Of a stretch of DNA of 64,000 nucleotides, positions 26,965 to 34,758 are shown piece by piece. Position numbers and translations under genes: made by a program. This stretch comes from Gemmobacter aquatilis (GTDB taxonomy: Bacteria > Pseudomonadota > Alphaproteobacteria > Rhodobacterales > Rhodobacteraceae). The DNA lies in contig NZ_FOCE01000011.1 of NCBI RefSeq assembly GCF_900110025.1, forward strand, positions 19,791 to 83,790, read 5' to 3'. The notes under the pieces are model-generated. The model ran no database searches, was not told the origin of the DNA, and was given only the letters and a program-made list of their open reading frames with translations. Position 1 is the stretch's first letter. Every line of letters begins with the position of its first letter.

Positions 26965-27456
26965 ATGACCCAAACCCAACCTACCCTCGCGGCCCCGATG
27001 CCGCCCTCGACCATCGATCTGGTGTCGATCTTTGCAGGCCACGCCGAACGCACCGCCCGGATCGAGGCCCTGCGCCCCGGCAACAAAGACCGCCTCTTCG
27101 ACGGCTTGATGGCCGCCGGCATCACCCATGTCACCGTCACCTTCGATGGCGAAGGCGACAGCGGCCAGATCGAGAGCATCGCGGCCTGGAATGGCGAGAC
27201 TGCCGTCGATTTCCCGCCCGTGGAAATCGCCTATGCCGCGTTGACCTGGGATGACCCCGAGGTCGAAATGCGACAGCTTTCACTTGAGGATGCTGTCGAG
27301 CAGCTGGCCTACGATTTCCTCTCCGACACCCATGGCGGCTGGGAAAACAACGACGGCGCCTATGGCGAGTTCTGCTTTGACGCGGCTGCCCGCTCCATCC
27401 ACCTTGAGTTCAACGAACGATTCACGTCGTCCGAACTCTTCACCCATGATTTCTGA
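26965..27456 (+). CDS. DUF6878-like conserved plasmid protein
   Basis: 163 residues. Acidic protein with GITHVTVTFDGEGDSGQIESI and THGGWENNDGAYGEFCFD, the latter typical of DUF6878 proteins on alphaproteobacterial mobile elements. No catalytic motif is evident. The start follows CCGGAG. It lies behind leader copy A and 10 nt before the DUF6915-like gene, so the next genes probably share its transcript. Confidence 0.7.
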   Translation: MTQTQPTLAAPMPPSTIDLVSIFAGHAERTARIEALRPGNKDRLFDGLMAAGITHVTVTFDGEGDSGQIESIAAWNGETAVDFPPVEIAYAALTWDDPEVEMRQLSLEDAVEQLAYDFLSDTHGGWENNDGAYGEFCFDAAARSIHLEFNERFTSSELFTHDF

Positions 27457-27466
27457 GGGGGCGGCA

Positions 27467-27844
27467 ATGGCACATCCGTATCACCACGCCCTGTCCTCGG
27501 TGAAGAAATGGGGCGGCACCGTTGACGATTTCCAGCCTATCCACGCTTGGTACGATAGCTCGAAAGCCCAATGTGCGGACTTTCGTCACAGAGCGATGTT
27601 TCATCATGCCGCCGGGATTTGGCTCTCGGAGACGATCTTCGGGGCGACGATCACGCTCTCGACGGGCCGCATCATCCCGACCCGCTGGGTCGGCGAGCAG
27701 CATGTGCGGGAGGATCTGGGGTTCATCCCGAGCTTCACCGACTGGGTGAAAACGATCCGGCCCGAGCCATGGATGGGCCGAGCCGAGAAGATCGAAGCCT
27801 TGGTCGACCCGCATCTGGCCCCGCCTGTCCTGGAGGTCCGCTGA
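27467..27844 (+). CDS. DUF6915-like conserved plasmid protein
   Basis: 125 residues: MAHPYHHALSSVKKWGG and ADFRHRAMFHHAAGIWLSETIFG, with several His residues that could bind metal. The motif pattern matches DUF6915 proteins. GGGGGCGG precedes the ATG at 27467. The function is unknown. It is coupled to a small downstream gene starting 2 nt after its stop. Confidence 0.7.
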   Translation: MAHPYHHALSSVKKWGGTVDDFQPIHAWYDSSKAQCADFRHRAMFHHAAGIWLSETIFGATITLSTGRIIPTRWVGEQHVREDLGFIPSFTDWVKTIRPEPWMGRAEKIEALVDPHLAPPVLEVR

Positions 27845-27845
27845 C

Positions 27846-28040
27846 ATGTGCAGAGCCTATCAAGACCTTTGCCTGCCGCCCGAGGCGTCGAACCTGACGG
27901 TTCTGCGCACCGCGATCCGGCGCTTGCATCCCGACACGCTGGCCGTCCGCAGCTGGCGCGCGGCGCGCAAGCGATACTACCGCGATCTGCTCAGCGCCCA
28001 CCAAGCGGCGCAGGACCAGGCGCGCGTGCAGCCGGGCTGA
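27846..28040 (+). CDS. small conserved hypothetical protein
   Basis: 64 residues, strongly basic (RTAIRRLHPDTLAVRSWRAARKRYYRDLL), starting 2 nt after the preceding stop. The central RRLHPDTL resembles a J-domain HPD tripeptide context, but the protein is too short to call one. Probably part of the same operon. Confidence 0.5.
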   Translation: MCRAYQDLCLPPEASNLTVLRTAIRRLHPDTLAVRSWRAARKRYYRDLLSAHQAAQDQARVQPG

Positions 28041-28121
28041 CGCGCGTCTCACCCATCGATCCCGAAATTTCCATCGCACCCGGCCTAATGGGGTCGGGTG
28101 CCTTCACTTATGGAGGGCCGA

Positions 28122-28559
28122 ATGGCCGATTATTTCACCCACTTCTCCTGCGTCTTGGACGCAGGCACTCCCGAGAAGGCCGCGCATGCACTTGATCTCC
28201 ATGTCCGTCTGCTCGCGGAAGACGAGGCTTCCGGTGAGCCTGAGCATGGCGGCTTCTCGCTGGCGCTGCAGGACGGGCCCGGCACTTCGGTGCTCTGGTT
28301 CCATGATGATGGGCAGGGCGATGTCGACAGGCTCATCACATTCGTCCTGCGCCTGGCTGCCGAGATCGACCTGACGGGCTTATGGGGTTTCGACTACGCC
28401 CTGACCTGTTCAAGGTTCAGGCTGGAGGCTTTCGGCGGCGGCGCCCATGTCATTGACCTCGGCGCGCGCAAGAGCATCGGCTGGATCAGTACCCACGAAT
28501 GGCTGACCGCGGCATTGAATGGTGAGGATATCGACGCGGTGGAGGCGCTGGTCCGATGA
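28122..28559 (+). CDS. conserved plasmid hypothetical protein
   Basis: 145 residues from the ATG at 28122 after GGAGGG. Acidic, with GGFSLALQDGPGTSVLWFHDDGQGDVDRLITFVLRLA and IDLGARKSIGWISTHEWLTAAL. No family is recognised with certainty. Its stop overlaps the next ATG (ATGA), showing translational coupling. Confidence 0.6.
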   Translation: MADYFTHFSCVLDAGTPEKAAHALDLHVRLLAEDEASGEPEHGGFSLALQDGPGTSVLWFHDDGQGDVDRLITFVLRLAAEIDLTGLWGFDYALTCSRFRLEAFGGGAHVIDLGARKSIGWISTHEWLTAALNGEDIDAVEALVR

Positions 28560-29433
28560 ATACCGCCCTTCCGCCCCGCGCGCCCGTTTCCTGCCCCGTC
28601 CCGGACTTCGGTGTCAGCTCCGACGGCCTCTTTGTCGCCCGGCTCGGCGAGGCCGCCTTTGCCATGATCCCGAAGCGGAACGGCGGGTACTTCCTGGGCA
28701 GCGGCTGGAGGCTGTCGAAATCCTTCTCGGACTGGACCCGCTCGGACTTCTTCGGTCATGGCGGGGATGTCGGCGACGAAACTGCCTTCCGCGCCCTGGT
28801 CCATGAGCAGACCGAACATCAGGCAGAGAAGGCTGCCCTTGGTCGACGCGAATCCCGCACTGCCGCCAGCACGCCCTGGGGCCGTCGCAGGGCGCGGTCT
28901 GCTATGGCGAGGGAGTGGTGTTTCACACGACCGCCGGGCACGGTGGCTTTCATCTCTCGCCCGAGCGCAATGCCAAGGTGCATCCCCTTCTGCGCAACGT
29001 GGCGGGTTACTACGAAGAGGACGCCGCCTGGTCCGCCGTTGCCACCGCCTGGCCAGATCTCTTCACGGCCCTCGAGCGGCGGCAGGCCGAAGAGGCCCTG
29101 CGCCACAGCTGGCCGGATGCCTGGGAGGCCATCCACGGTCGGGCGCTCCGCCCCGGCGAATCTCGCGCCCGGGATGCCGAGGCCTTCGCACAGGATCATG
29201 CGAAAGACTGGGTCGTGATCTCGGCGATCCATTCGGATCACCATCCCGGCTTCACCGAGGTCGTCGCCACCCTCGGCGGGCAGCGCGACCCTTCCGCCCA
29301 AGAGCGTCGCTTCCTTGTTCCCTCCAAGGACTACAAGGTCGGCCCCTTCGGCTTCGTCATGGATGAAACCCGCCATGTCGCCTATGACGGCCCGTCGAGC
29401 TTCATCGGCTGGCGCGACCGGGGCAGGGAGTGA
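28556..29433 (+). pseudogene. DUF7007-like protein, single-base frameshift
   Basis: The first frame (MNTALPPRAPVSCPVPDFGV to SRTAASTPWG) is open to about 28880. The continuation GPSQGAVCYGEGVVFHTTAGHGGFHLS lies in another frame and runs to 29433. The break falls in a G-run at 28878-28881; one extra G would restore TPWGPSQGAV. Both halves look intact, so a homopolymer sequencing error is as likely as a true mutation. Coupled (ATGA) to the preceding gene. Function unknown. Confidence 0.75.
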
Positions 29434-29488
29434 CCTCGGCCCGCCGCCGCGGGGAGCCAATCACGACGGCTCTCGTTGGCGGCGGGTC

Positions 29489-29536
29489 GAGAGGCAGAGG
29501 TAGGTGGAGTTTGTCGGACGTGCAGGCGGGTCGAGA
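29489..29536 (+). promoter_or_regulatory. bipartite leader motif, copy B
   Basis: GAGAGGCAGAGG (29489-29500), a 32-nt spacer, then GAGAGAG from about 29533. The first box lies 93 nt before the ATG of the antirestriction gene at 29582. Confidence 0.5.
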
Positions 29537-29581
29537 GAGTTGCTGAAGTGCGTTCCTCACCCCTGAACCGGAGGATTTCCG

Positions 29582-30004
29582 ATGATCCTGACTGCCAACG
29601 CCGCCACGCCCGCCACCCTCGTCCCCGAAGCCCGCCGCATGTCGTTCCTTCCGGGTCTCTTCGGTCGCAAGTTGATTCTTGTTGGCGAGCGCACCGTCTA
29701 TCAGTTCATGTCCTGGCTCGCCCCGGACGACTACACCGGGGGCATGTGGCATTTCCATGAACTCGGGGGCCAGCCCTTGTTCCTCTCGCCAGCAGCTGAA
29801 AAACGCTTCCGCATCTCTTGCGAGACGAACGGCTACCAAGGCGAGGTCTCGGCGGAAGCGGCGGGCCTGATCGCCACCCTTTTCGCTCTCTCACACCTGT
29901 CCTTCCAGCAGGAATCCGACCAGCTCGCCGACGCCTACTTGCGGCTTTGCGCCTTCGCCGGGGACCATCCCGAGGCGGGCAAGATCTTCAAAGCCATCGA
30001 CTGA
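29582..30004 (+). CDS. antirestriction protein, ArdB/KlcA family
   Basis: 140 residues. RRMSFLPGLFGRKLILVGERTVYQFMSWLAPDDYTGGMWHFHELG is the family core (motif YxGGxWHF-EL). These proteins block type I restriction in the cell without mimicking DNA directly and help an incoming plasmid to establish. CCGGAGGA precedes the ATG. It has its own leader copy, so it may be expressed together with the DUF6878-like operon and the large helicase gene. Confidence 0.88.
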   Translation: MILTANAATPATLVPEARRMSFLPGLFGRKLILVGERTVYQFMSWLAPDDYTGGMWHFHELGGQPLFLSPAAEKRFRISCETNGYQGEVSAEAAGLIATLFALSHLSFQQESDQLADAYLRLCAFAGDHPEAGKIFKAID

Positions 30005-30051
30005 GAGGACCCATCATGTCCTGCCCCCCGCACGACGGGGCGGGGCATGGC

Positions 30052-30969
30052 TCAGCCGAGGAGCTTCAACAAGGCGTCGCGCTGCGCGGTATGTTTTCCG
30101 GGGTTGTCGCGCTTCAACTTGTTCAGGTTGAGGAGTTTCCACTTCACGGCCGGTAGGTCAGCAGCTTGCGACCGGTCGATCGCCGCAAAGTGAGGCGCTC
30201 CGTCCTGCAGTGTCAGGAGGAACTGCCTGGCCTTGTCATCGAGCCTCGATTGCAGATCGGCGACCAGTCTTTTGCGGGTCGCCAAGAGTGTGTCGAGAGG
30301 GACGGGTGTCCTGGTCATGCCCTCGAATTCCCGCGCATAGGGTTGCGCGAGATCAATCAGGTTGGGATCGAGCAGCTCATGCGCCGGCCGCGGGGAGCTG
30401 GCAACATAGATCAGGAAAGTAAGGAACAGGTCCTGCGTCAGGCCTTCGTTTTCGTAAAGAAGCGTGACGTCGTAGAGATCCCGGGGGTGCTGCCTGTCCA
30501 AGGCGGCGTGCAGCTTTCCAGCGAACAGGTCCTCGAACGAGACGATCTGCATTTCGGCATAGCCGTAGGCATCCTCGACGGCGGCCGAGACGGCCCGGGT
30601 CTCCGGGTCGTGGACGACGCCCCGGGTCACGGGTGAGGTTTCGATTTTGATCTCGGCATTCCCAAGACGCGCCAAGAGCCGCGTGGCTCCGCCGCCGCCT
30701 CCCTGGATGCGCTGAGATTTCGCGCCGCGGATGCCGGTCTCAATGGCCGCCGCAAGGCGATCCATCGCGGCATTGATCTCGGCCAGGCTCTCGGTGCGTT
30801 CCTTGATTGGCAGGTAGGTCAGGTCTATGTCGACCGACAACCGCGGCAGGTCGCGGTAGAACAAGTTGATCGCCGTACCGCCTTTGAGCGCAAAGACACT
30901 TTCTCCCGCGACATGGGAAAGGACGCGTACCAGGAGTGCAACCTGGGCTTCATAGGTCTCACGCGCCAC
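30052..30969 (-). CDS. AbiEii-type nucleotidyltransferase toxin
   Basis: 305 residues. The nucleotidyltransferase core has GGTAINLFYRDLPRLSVDIDLTY, containing the GG-x and D-x-D metal motif. AbiEii/MenT toxins modify nucleotide substrates or tRNA and cause growth arrest or abortive phage infection. The GTG start at 30969 overlaps the end of the AbiEi-type antitoxin by 11 nt, as expected for a type IV pair. Confidence 0.88.
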   Translation of the reverse strand: MARETYEAQVALLVRVLSHVAGESVFALKGGTAINLFYRDLPRLSVDIDLTYLPIKERTESLAEINAAMDRLAAAIETGIRGAKSQRIQGGGGGATRLLARLGNAEIKIETSPVTRGVVHDPETRAVSAAVEDAYGYAEMQIVSFEDLFAGKLHAALDRQHPRDLYDVTLLYENEGLTQDLFLTFLIYVASSPRPAHELLDPNLIDLAQPYAREFEGMTRTPVPLDTLLATRKRLVADLQSRLDDKARQFLLTLQDGAPHFAAIDRSQAADLPAVKWKLLNLNKLKRDNPGKHTAQRDALLKLLG

Positions 30970-31771
30970 TCTCGGCCTCCGGTTTCACGAATTCTTCCGG
31001 CACCACGATCCGGTAGTGTGGGTGGATCTTGCCGCCTTTGATCAGGGCTCGGTCGCCGCTTCCGAGGTCGAAGGCCTGCGGGTCGATCCGCTTGCGCCAA
31101 GGATGATTGTGACGGTCGGCGAAGACGAAGAACAGGCGCTTGACTTTGATCTTGCGGCACGCCTGCAAGAGGTCAGAAAGCAGTCTCGGGCGCAGGTTTG
31201 TCAGGCTCTCGAAGACCATGTCGAGCGTGTGAAAACTTTCATTGTCGGGCAGTTCGTCCATGGCTTCCAAGATCGCGCGCTCCGGCGTCGACATCGTGAG
31301 ACCCCAATCCCATGGTAGGTCCGTCCTGTTGCCCAGGGTCACGCTGAGCTTCGGATCGGCGAACAAGGACCGGGGGCGGATATTGATCGGGACATCCGTC
31401 GGCAGTTTGACCAACCACTTCGGGATACTGTCGCCATAGACCCAGACCGGGGCGCTTTTCCCGAGGCGCAAGTAGTGGGCATGTCCCTGTTCGCCAAGTG
31501 CCGTCGTGCCGCCGACGTGCAAATCATGGCCCATGATGTGCTGCATGGACAGGATGCAGGTCTTCCAGTTGATGCTGTTTGTCGTCGGTGTGGTTGGGAT
31601 CGGCCTGCGGAAGACACCGCGTGTGATACGCTCCAGCCAGCCGCGTTTGACATAGTCGCGAAAACTCTCATAGGCGATGCCATGCGAGACGAGCCATGCG
31701 GCATCGACCAGATACCCGGCCGGCACAGCGTCGATCAGCTTCTTCAGGTTTTGTGATCTTACGGCGTCCAT
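30959..31771 (-). CDS. AbiEi-type antitoxin (type IV TA)
   Basis: 270 residues. The N-terminal winged helix (AAWLVSHGIAYESFRDYVKRGWLERITRGVFRR) is the DNA-binding part; the central and C-terminal parts match the AbiEi family (HVGGTTALGEQGHAHYLRLG). It represses its own operon and counters AbiEii. Directly upstream of the toxin gene with overlapping frames. A symmetric sequence sits just before its ATG. Confidence 0.85.
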   Translation of the reverse strand: MDAVRSQNLKKLIDAVPAGYLVDAAWLVSHGIAYESFRDYVKRGWLERITRGVFRRPIPTTPTTNSINWKTCILSMQHIMGHDLHVGGTTALGEQGHAHYLRLGKSAPVWVYGDSIPKWLVKLPTDVPINIRPRSLFADPKLSVTLGNRTDLPWDWGLTMSTPERAILEAMDELPDNESFHTLDMVFESLTNLRPRLLSDLLQACRKIKVKRLFFVFADRHNHPWRKRIDPQAFDLGSGDRALIKGGKIHPHYRIVVPEEFVKPEAESGA

Positions 31772-31778
31772 GACACCT

Positions 31779-31818
31779 AAAGTGACATATTTCTAAAGAG
31801 AGTGCCACTGGTTACTTT
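31779..31818. promoter_or_regulatory. candidate AbiEi autoregulatory site
   Basis: AAAGTGAC (31779-31786) and GTTACTTT (31811-31818) are inverted repeats (7 of 8), with the short palindrome AGTGCCACT (31801-31809) between them, 8-47 nt upstream of the AbiEi start. AbiEi proteins are known to bind inverted repeats in their promoter. Confidence 0.35.
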
Positions 31819-31969
31819 GGAGGAAGACGGTTTTCAGCGTTATAGACGCTCCAAACTGCAGATCGTCAAAGAGCTTGGTGAGCGGCTTCAAACAGAGGGA
31901 GATCCGACGAAGCATGGTATCATGATGGCCGCCGTGCTGCTGTGATTGCCGACTGTCGGTTCGGGCGCC

Positions 31970-31988
31970 TCCCGGCGTGCCGCCGGGA
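31970..31988. repeat. strong GC hairpin in gene-free spacer
   Basis: TCCCGGCG-TGC-CGCCGGGA is a perfect 8-bp stem with a 3-nt loop, in the interval between the AbiEi promoter and the HipA stub. No T-run follows. It may mark an old recombination or insertion boundary. Confidence 0.45.
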
Positions 31989-32037
31989 CCGGGCTTTGGT
32001 CCTGCGGGGGCTGTTGAAGAAGTCCGATGTCTCTGAT

Positions 32038-32100
32038 TCAGTTGGCTGAATGTAAGCCGACGGGCTTGTCATGTGCCTCGATCCAGACATTCATCCTCAT
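32038..32100 (-). pseudogene. hipA: hipA 5' stub (20 codons)
   Basis: The ATG at 32100 overlaps the hipB stop (ATGA), exactly as in hipBA operons. The peptide MRMNVWIEAHDKPVGLHSAN resembles the start of alphaproteobacterial HipA kinases (NVWIE-x-D-x-PVG) and then stops. The rest of the kinase gene is gone; the sequence beyond has no HipA similarity. The short palindrome ATTCAG-TTGG-CTGAAT lies on the break point. Confidence 0.6.
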
Positions 32101-32345
32101 GCCCGCGGCTCCGCTAGCAGGTCGATGCCGAGCGCGCTGCACAGGCGCAGATAGGTGTCGAGTGTCGCCTTGGCGGTGCCGCGCTCGATCTTCGACAGGT
32201 TGCCCTGATCGACCCCAGCGCTGCTCGCGAGGTCGCCCTGCTTGATGGCGAGCGCTTCACGCCGGTTGCGGATGAGGTTGCCGAGATCTGTCGCGCTGTT
32301 GATCTGCAGCTCTGGCCAAAGGTTTTGGTTATCTCGCCAAAACAT
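32097..32345 (-). CDS. hipB: HipB-like XRE antitoxin without functional toxin
   Basis: 82 residues from the ATG at 32345. The helix-turn-helix is IKQGDLASSAGVDQGNLSKIERGTAKATLDTYLRLCSALGIDL, typical of HipB. HipB binds operators upstream of hipBA and neutralises the HipA kinase. Three palindromes of one design lie at and above its start. Only a stub of hipA remains, so the protein would now act only as a repressor, perhaps cross-binding another hip operon. Confidence 0.8.
   Translation of the reverse strand: MFWRDNQNLWPELQINSATDLGNLIRNRREALAIKQGDLASSAGVDQGNLSKIERGTAKATLDTYLRLCSALGIDLLAEPRA
32323..32342. promoter_or_regulatory. hip-type operator 1
   Basis: TTTTGG-N8-CCAAAA palindrome, overlapping the first codons of the hipB-like gene. 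Confidence 0.6.
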
Positions 32346-32371
32346 AGTGGGCAGGGACGTTCCAGGCAACA

Positions 32372-32393
32372 AATTTGGCCGATCAGCCAAATT
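32372..32393. promoter_or_regulatory. hip-type operator 2
   Basis: AATTTGGC-N6-GCCAAATT, perfect 8-bp arms, 27 nt upstream of the hipB-like start codon. Confidence 0.6.
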
Positions 32394-32423
32394 CGCATCT
32401 CAGACGGCGAAGGTTCGCACCAT

Positions 32424-32441
32424 TTTGGTTATCAAGCCAAA
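32424..32441. promoter_or_regulatory. hip-type operator 3
   Basis: TTTGG-N8-CCAAA with the same TTATC spacer start as operator 1. The three sites span about 120 bp. Confidence 0.55.
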
Positions 32442-32583
32442 TCAAGCAGACGGGCGCGCTTGAGCGGATGCGCCTTGCGTTGTCATTTTCTTTGACGATT
32501 GCGCGCCAAAAGCGCGACAGATTCCGCGCCATTTGCGCGCCATCAGAACCGAGTGATCTTGGTGATGACGGCTAAAAGGGCAT

Positions 32584-33243
32584 TCAGATGCTTGCCCGCC
32601 CCTCAAGGCCAGCCTGCGCATCACCATCTGATCCGGGAACGCGCATCTCGAACACGTTGTCGATCACCGTATAGTCGAAATACCCCAACCGTGCGATGGG
32701 TCGGATCGCGGGGATGTCGAGCCGCCCGTCCGGCCGGATAACCCGGTCGTCGATGTGGATTTTCTCCACCCGCGCAAACACGATGTCGATCGTTCCGACC
32801 GGCGAGTTTCCTTTGATGCGGTGGGTGGACAGGTAGCGACACTCGAACTTGACCGGGCTTTCACGCACCAACGGAATGGGGGCGTTGTCGGCATAGTCGC
32901 GCGTGACGGTCAGATGATCGAATTCGCTTTCGCCGGGCGGCAAGGCCATAGCGCTGAGATTGACCTGCTCGCGCAGATCCCATGTGGCCATGTTCCAGAC
33001 GAACCAACCGGCCGTCTCGGCGTTGATGACCGTGTCCTTGCGCCGCCCATCCGGGTATTGATTGGCGGAGAACATCACCATGGGCGGATCGAAGGACAGG
33101 TTCTGCCATTGGCTGTAGGGGGCGATGTTCTCGACTCCCGTGGGGCTGACCGAAGACAGCCACCCGATCGGCCGGGGGATCGTGCAACTCTTGAATGGGG
33201 AAAAAGGCAACGGGCTCGGTTCGATATGTGGGGCATATTTCAT
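32584..33243 (-). CDS. flavin reductase family protein (FMN-binding split barrel)
   Basis: 219 residues. IPRPIGWLSSVSPTGVENIAPYSQWQNLSFDPPMVMFSAN is the family signature for FMN binding and S-F-DPP. C-terminal GYFDYTVID is also typical of the DIM6/NTAB group. Possible roles are an FMN reductase or an FMN-dependent oxidoreductase; no partner monooxygenase is adjacent. Divergent from a GntR gene with a perfect palindrome between them, which suggests that regulator controls it. Confidence 0.82.
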   Translation of the reverse strand: MKYAPHIEPSPLPFSPFKSCTIPRPIGWLSSVSPTGVENIAPYSQWQNLSFDPPMVMFSANQYPDGRRKDTVINAETAGWFVWNMATWDLREQVNLSAMALPPGESEFDHLTVTRDYADNAPIPLVRESPVKFECRYLSTHRIKGNSPVGTIDIVFARVEKIHIDDRVIRPDGRLDIPAIRPIARLGYFDYTVIDNVFEMRVPGSDGDAQAGLEGRASI

Positions 33244-33284
33244 GGCTGATTTGTCCTGGGCTGCTGCGCATTATTCGACATATC

Positions 33285-33298
33285 ACCGATATATCGGT
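33285..33298. promoter_or_regulatory. perfect palindrome in divergent flavin reductase/GntR promoter
   Basis: ACCGATATATCGGT, a 14-bp perfect palindrome, 42 nt from the reductase start and 72 nt from the GntR start. It is the only clear symmetric site in the interval and a likely operator for the GntR protein. Confidence 0.5.
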
Positions 33299-33369
33299 TG
33301 CATGGCAAGTGATTCCTTGCCAAGACCGCCGTGTCGCAAGATCGGCTTTCAGGGAGTGCGGGGGAAATC

Positions 33370-34017
33370 ATGGGTAGCCAGTCGGATCAGGCCGTTGCCT
33401 TGCTGCAAGACATGATCGAACGGGGAGAGCTGAAGCCCGGCTCGATGGTTTCGGAACGCGGGCTTGTGGAAGCGACCGGATTGGGCAGAACGCCGGTGCG
33501 TGAAGCGCTTCAGAGGCTCGCCCTGATCCGGATGCTGCGGATACATGCCAGCAAGGGCATCGAGATCCCGGCTGTGTCGGTCGAGGATCAGCTCAATGGG
33601 CTCGAAGTCCGCCGCGTGATGGAACGCCTGTCCGTGCTGCTGGCCTGCCAGCGCGCGACATCGAAAGACATCGGCGAGCTGGCCCAATTGCGGGCAACTT
33701 TGGCTGACGCGTTCGATCTGCGCGGCTATGCCGAAACTGTGCGGCAGACCCACGCAGTCATCATTCGCGCAACAGGCAACCCTTATCTCGAAGCCGCACT
33801 GACCCCATTGCAAAGCCTGTCACGCAGATTCTGGTTTCTGCATGTGCAGGACGAGACCAAGGAAATCACTGCGGGAAAGGCGCTGCACACAGCCATCCTG
33901 TCAGGCGTCATGGAACGCGATGCCGATGTTGCTTGTGCCGCATCACTGGCGCTGAACGATTATCTTGTGCGCTTCGCACTTGCGACAGTGTCAGAACGGG
34001 CAAGACCTGCGTCCTGA
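33370..34017 (+). CDS. GntR family regulator, FCD subfamily
   Basis: 215 residues. The winged helix is at about 10-70 (GSMVSERGLVEATGLGRTPVREALQRLALIRML, with the GRTPVREAL recognition helix) and the helical FCD effector domain at about 80-205. The ATG at 33370 follows GGGG. Divergent from the flavin reductase. With the reductase it forms a two-gene cassette inserted among plasmid genes. Confidence 0.9.
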   Translation: MGSQSDQAVALLQDMIERGELKPGSMVSERGLVEATGLGRTPVREALQRLALIRMLRIHASKGIEIPAVSVEDQLNGLEVRRVMERLSVLLACQRATSKDIGELAQLRATLADAFDLRGYAETVRQTHAVIIRATGNPYLEAALTPLQSLSRRFWFLHVQDETKEITAGKALHTAILSGVMERDADVACAASLALNDYLVRFALATVSERARPAS

Positions 34018-34080
34018 CTGCCGGGCGTTCCCACGACAAACGCCCCCCTCTCTCCATCACTTTTCTACACCTGACAGGGA

Positions 34081-34290
34081 GTGGAGGGTTCAGACGCCCC
34101 CGACCCGACCTGGCAACCGCCCACCGAGGACGCGGAAGAGGTCGTGACCGAGGCGCTGCGCGATCTGGCCCGCTGGCTCTACCGCCAGCTTGAGGCCGAA
34201 TACGACCACCTCACCTCGGACGAGGCCATCGAGGAAGGGATCATCGTCAACGAGTACACCTTCACGGAAGGCGGACGGCGCTTCGGGTGA
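34081..34290 (+). CDS. small conserved plasmid protein
   Basis: 69 residues from a GTG after AGGGAG. The core DLARWLYRQLEAEYDHLTSDEAIEEGI and the end YTFTEGGRRFG form one compact, acidic helical protein that I associate with alphaproteobacterial plasmids, without a known function. The start is uncertain because no ATG is available and the GntR cassette lies immediately upstream, so the 5' end may be trimmed. Confidence 0.5.
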   Translation: MEGSDAPDPTWQPPTEDAEEVVTEALRDLARWLYRQLEAEYDHLTSDEAIEEGIIVNEYTFTEGGRRFG

Positions 34291-34368
34291 TGATCAATGA
34301 CGACGCGCAGTTCATTTGATCTTTACAATAGGGTCATATGAACTATGTTGAGGGCGATGGAGGACGAC

Positions 34369-34758
34369 ATGCACGTCGCAGAGAAAATCCGGGAACCTGC
34401 AAAGGTCAACGCCGTCGCGTTGAAGGCCTATGCGCGCGTGGCCGATGCCTGGGGCCTCAACCTGAACGAAGCGGCTGGCCTTGCCGACATGACGGTGAGC
34501 ACGTGGAAGCGTGCCAAGAAGCCGGACTTTGCGGGAGAACTGACCAAGGATCAACTGCTGCGGCTCAGTGCGGTGATCGGCATCTACAAGTCGCTCGAAC
34601 TCTACTTCTCCGAGCCGCTCGCGCGAAGCTGGTTCACCCGACCGAACACAGGGCCGCTGTTTGGGGGTAGCCGTCCGGTTGACATCGCCATCGACGGTGG
34701 CTTGCCGCAGATCCTCGCAGTGCGGACCTATCTCGATGCCCTTCGTGGTGGGGCATGA
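34369..34758 (+). CDS. Xre/MbcA/ParS-type antitoxin
   Basis: 129 residues from the ATG at 34369, which follows TGGAGGA; two earlier in-frame ATGs are possible. The N-terminal helix-turn-helix region (LNLNEAAGLADMTVSTWKRAK) is followed by a DUF2384-like C-terminal part (PNTGPLFGGSRPVDIAIDGGLPQILAVRTYLDALRGG) that plugs the toxin active site. It overlaps the RES toxin gene by 4 nt (ATGA). A TCATATGA palindrome lies upstream at 34334-34341. Confidence 0.87.
   Translation: MHVAEKIREPAKVNAVALKAYARVADAWGLNLNEAAGLADMTVSTWKRAKKPDFAGELTKDQLLRLSAVIGIYKSLELYFSEPLARSWFTRPNTGPLFGGSRPVDIAIDGGLPQILAVRTYLDALRGGA

Noticed and set aside
31802-31945. Short open frame VPLVTLEEDGFQRYRRSKLQ in the spacer beyond the AbiEi promoter
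   Set aside because: No ribosome binding site, GTG start inside a likely operator and no family match; possibly the scar of a lost gene but not supportable.
32323-32542. Possible CRISPR or iteron array from repeated TTTGG/CCAAA and GCGCGCC units
   Set aside because: Spacing is irregular, repeats are short and palindromic and they sit around a HipB promoter; they fit operators, not an array.
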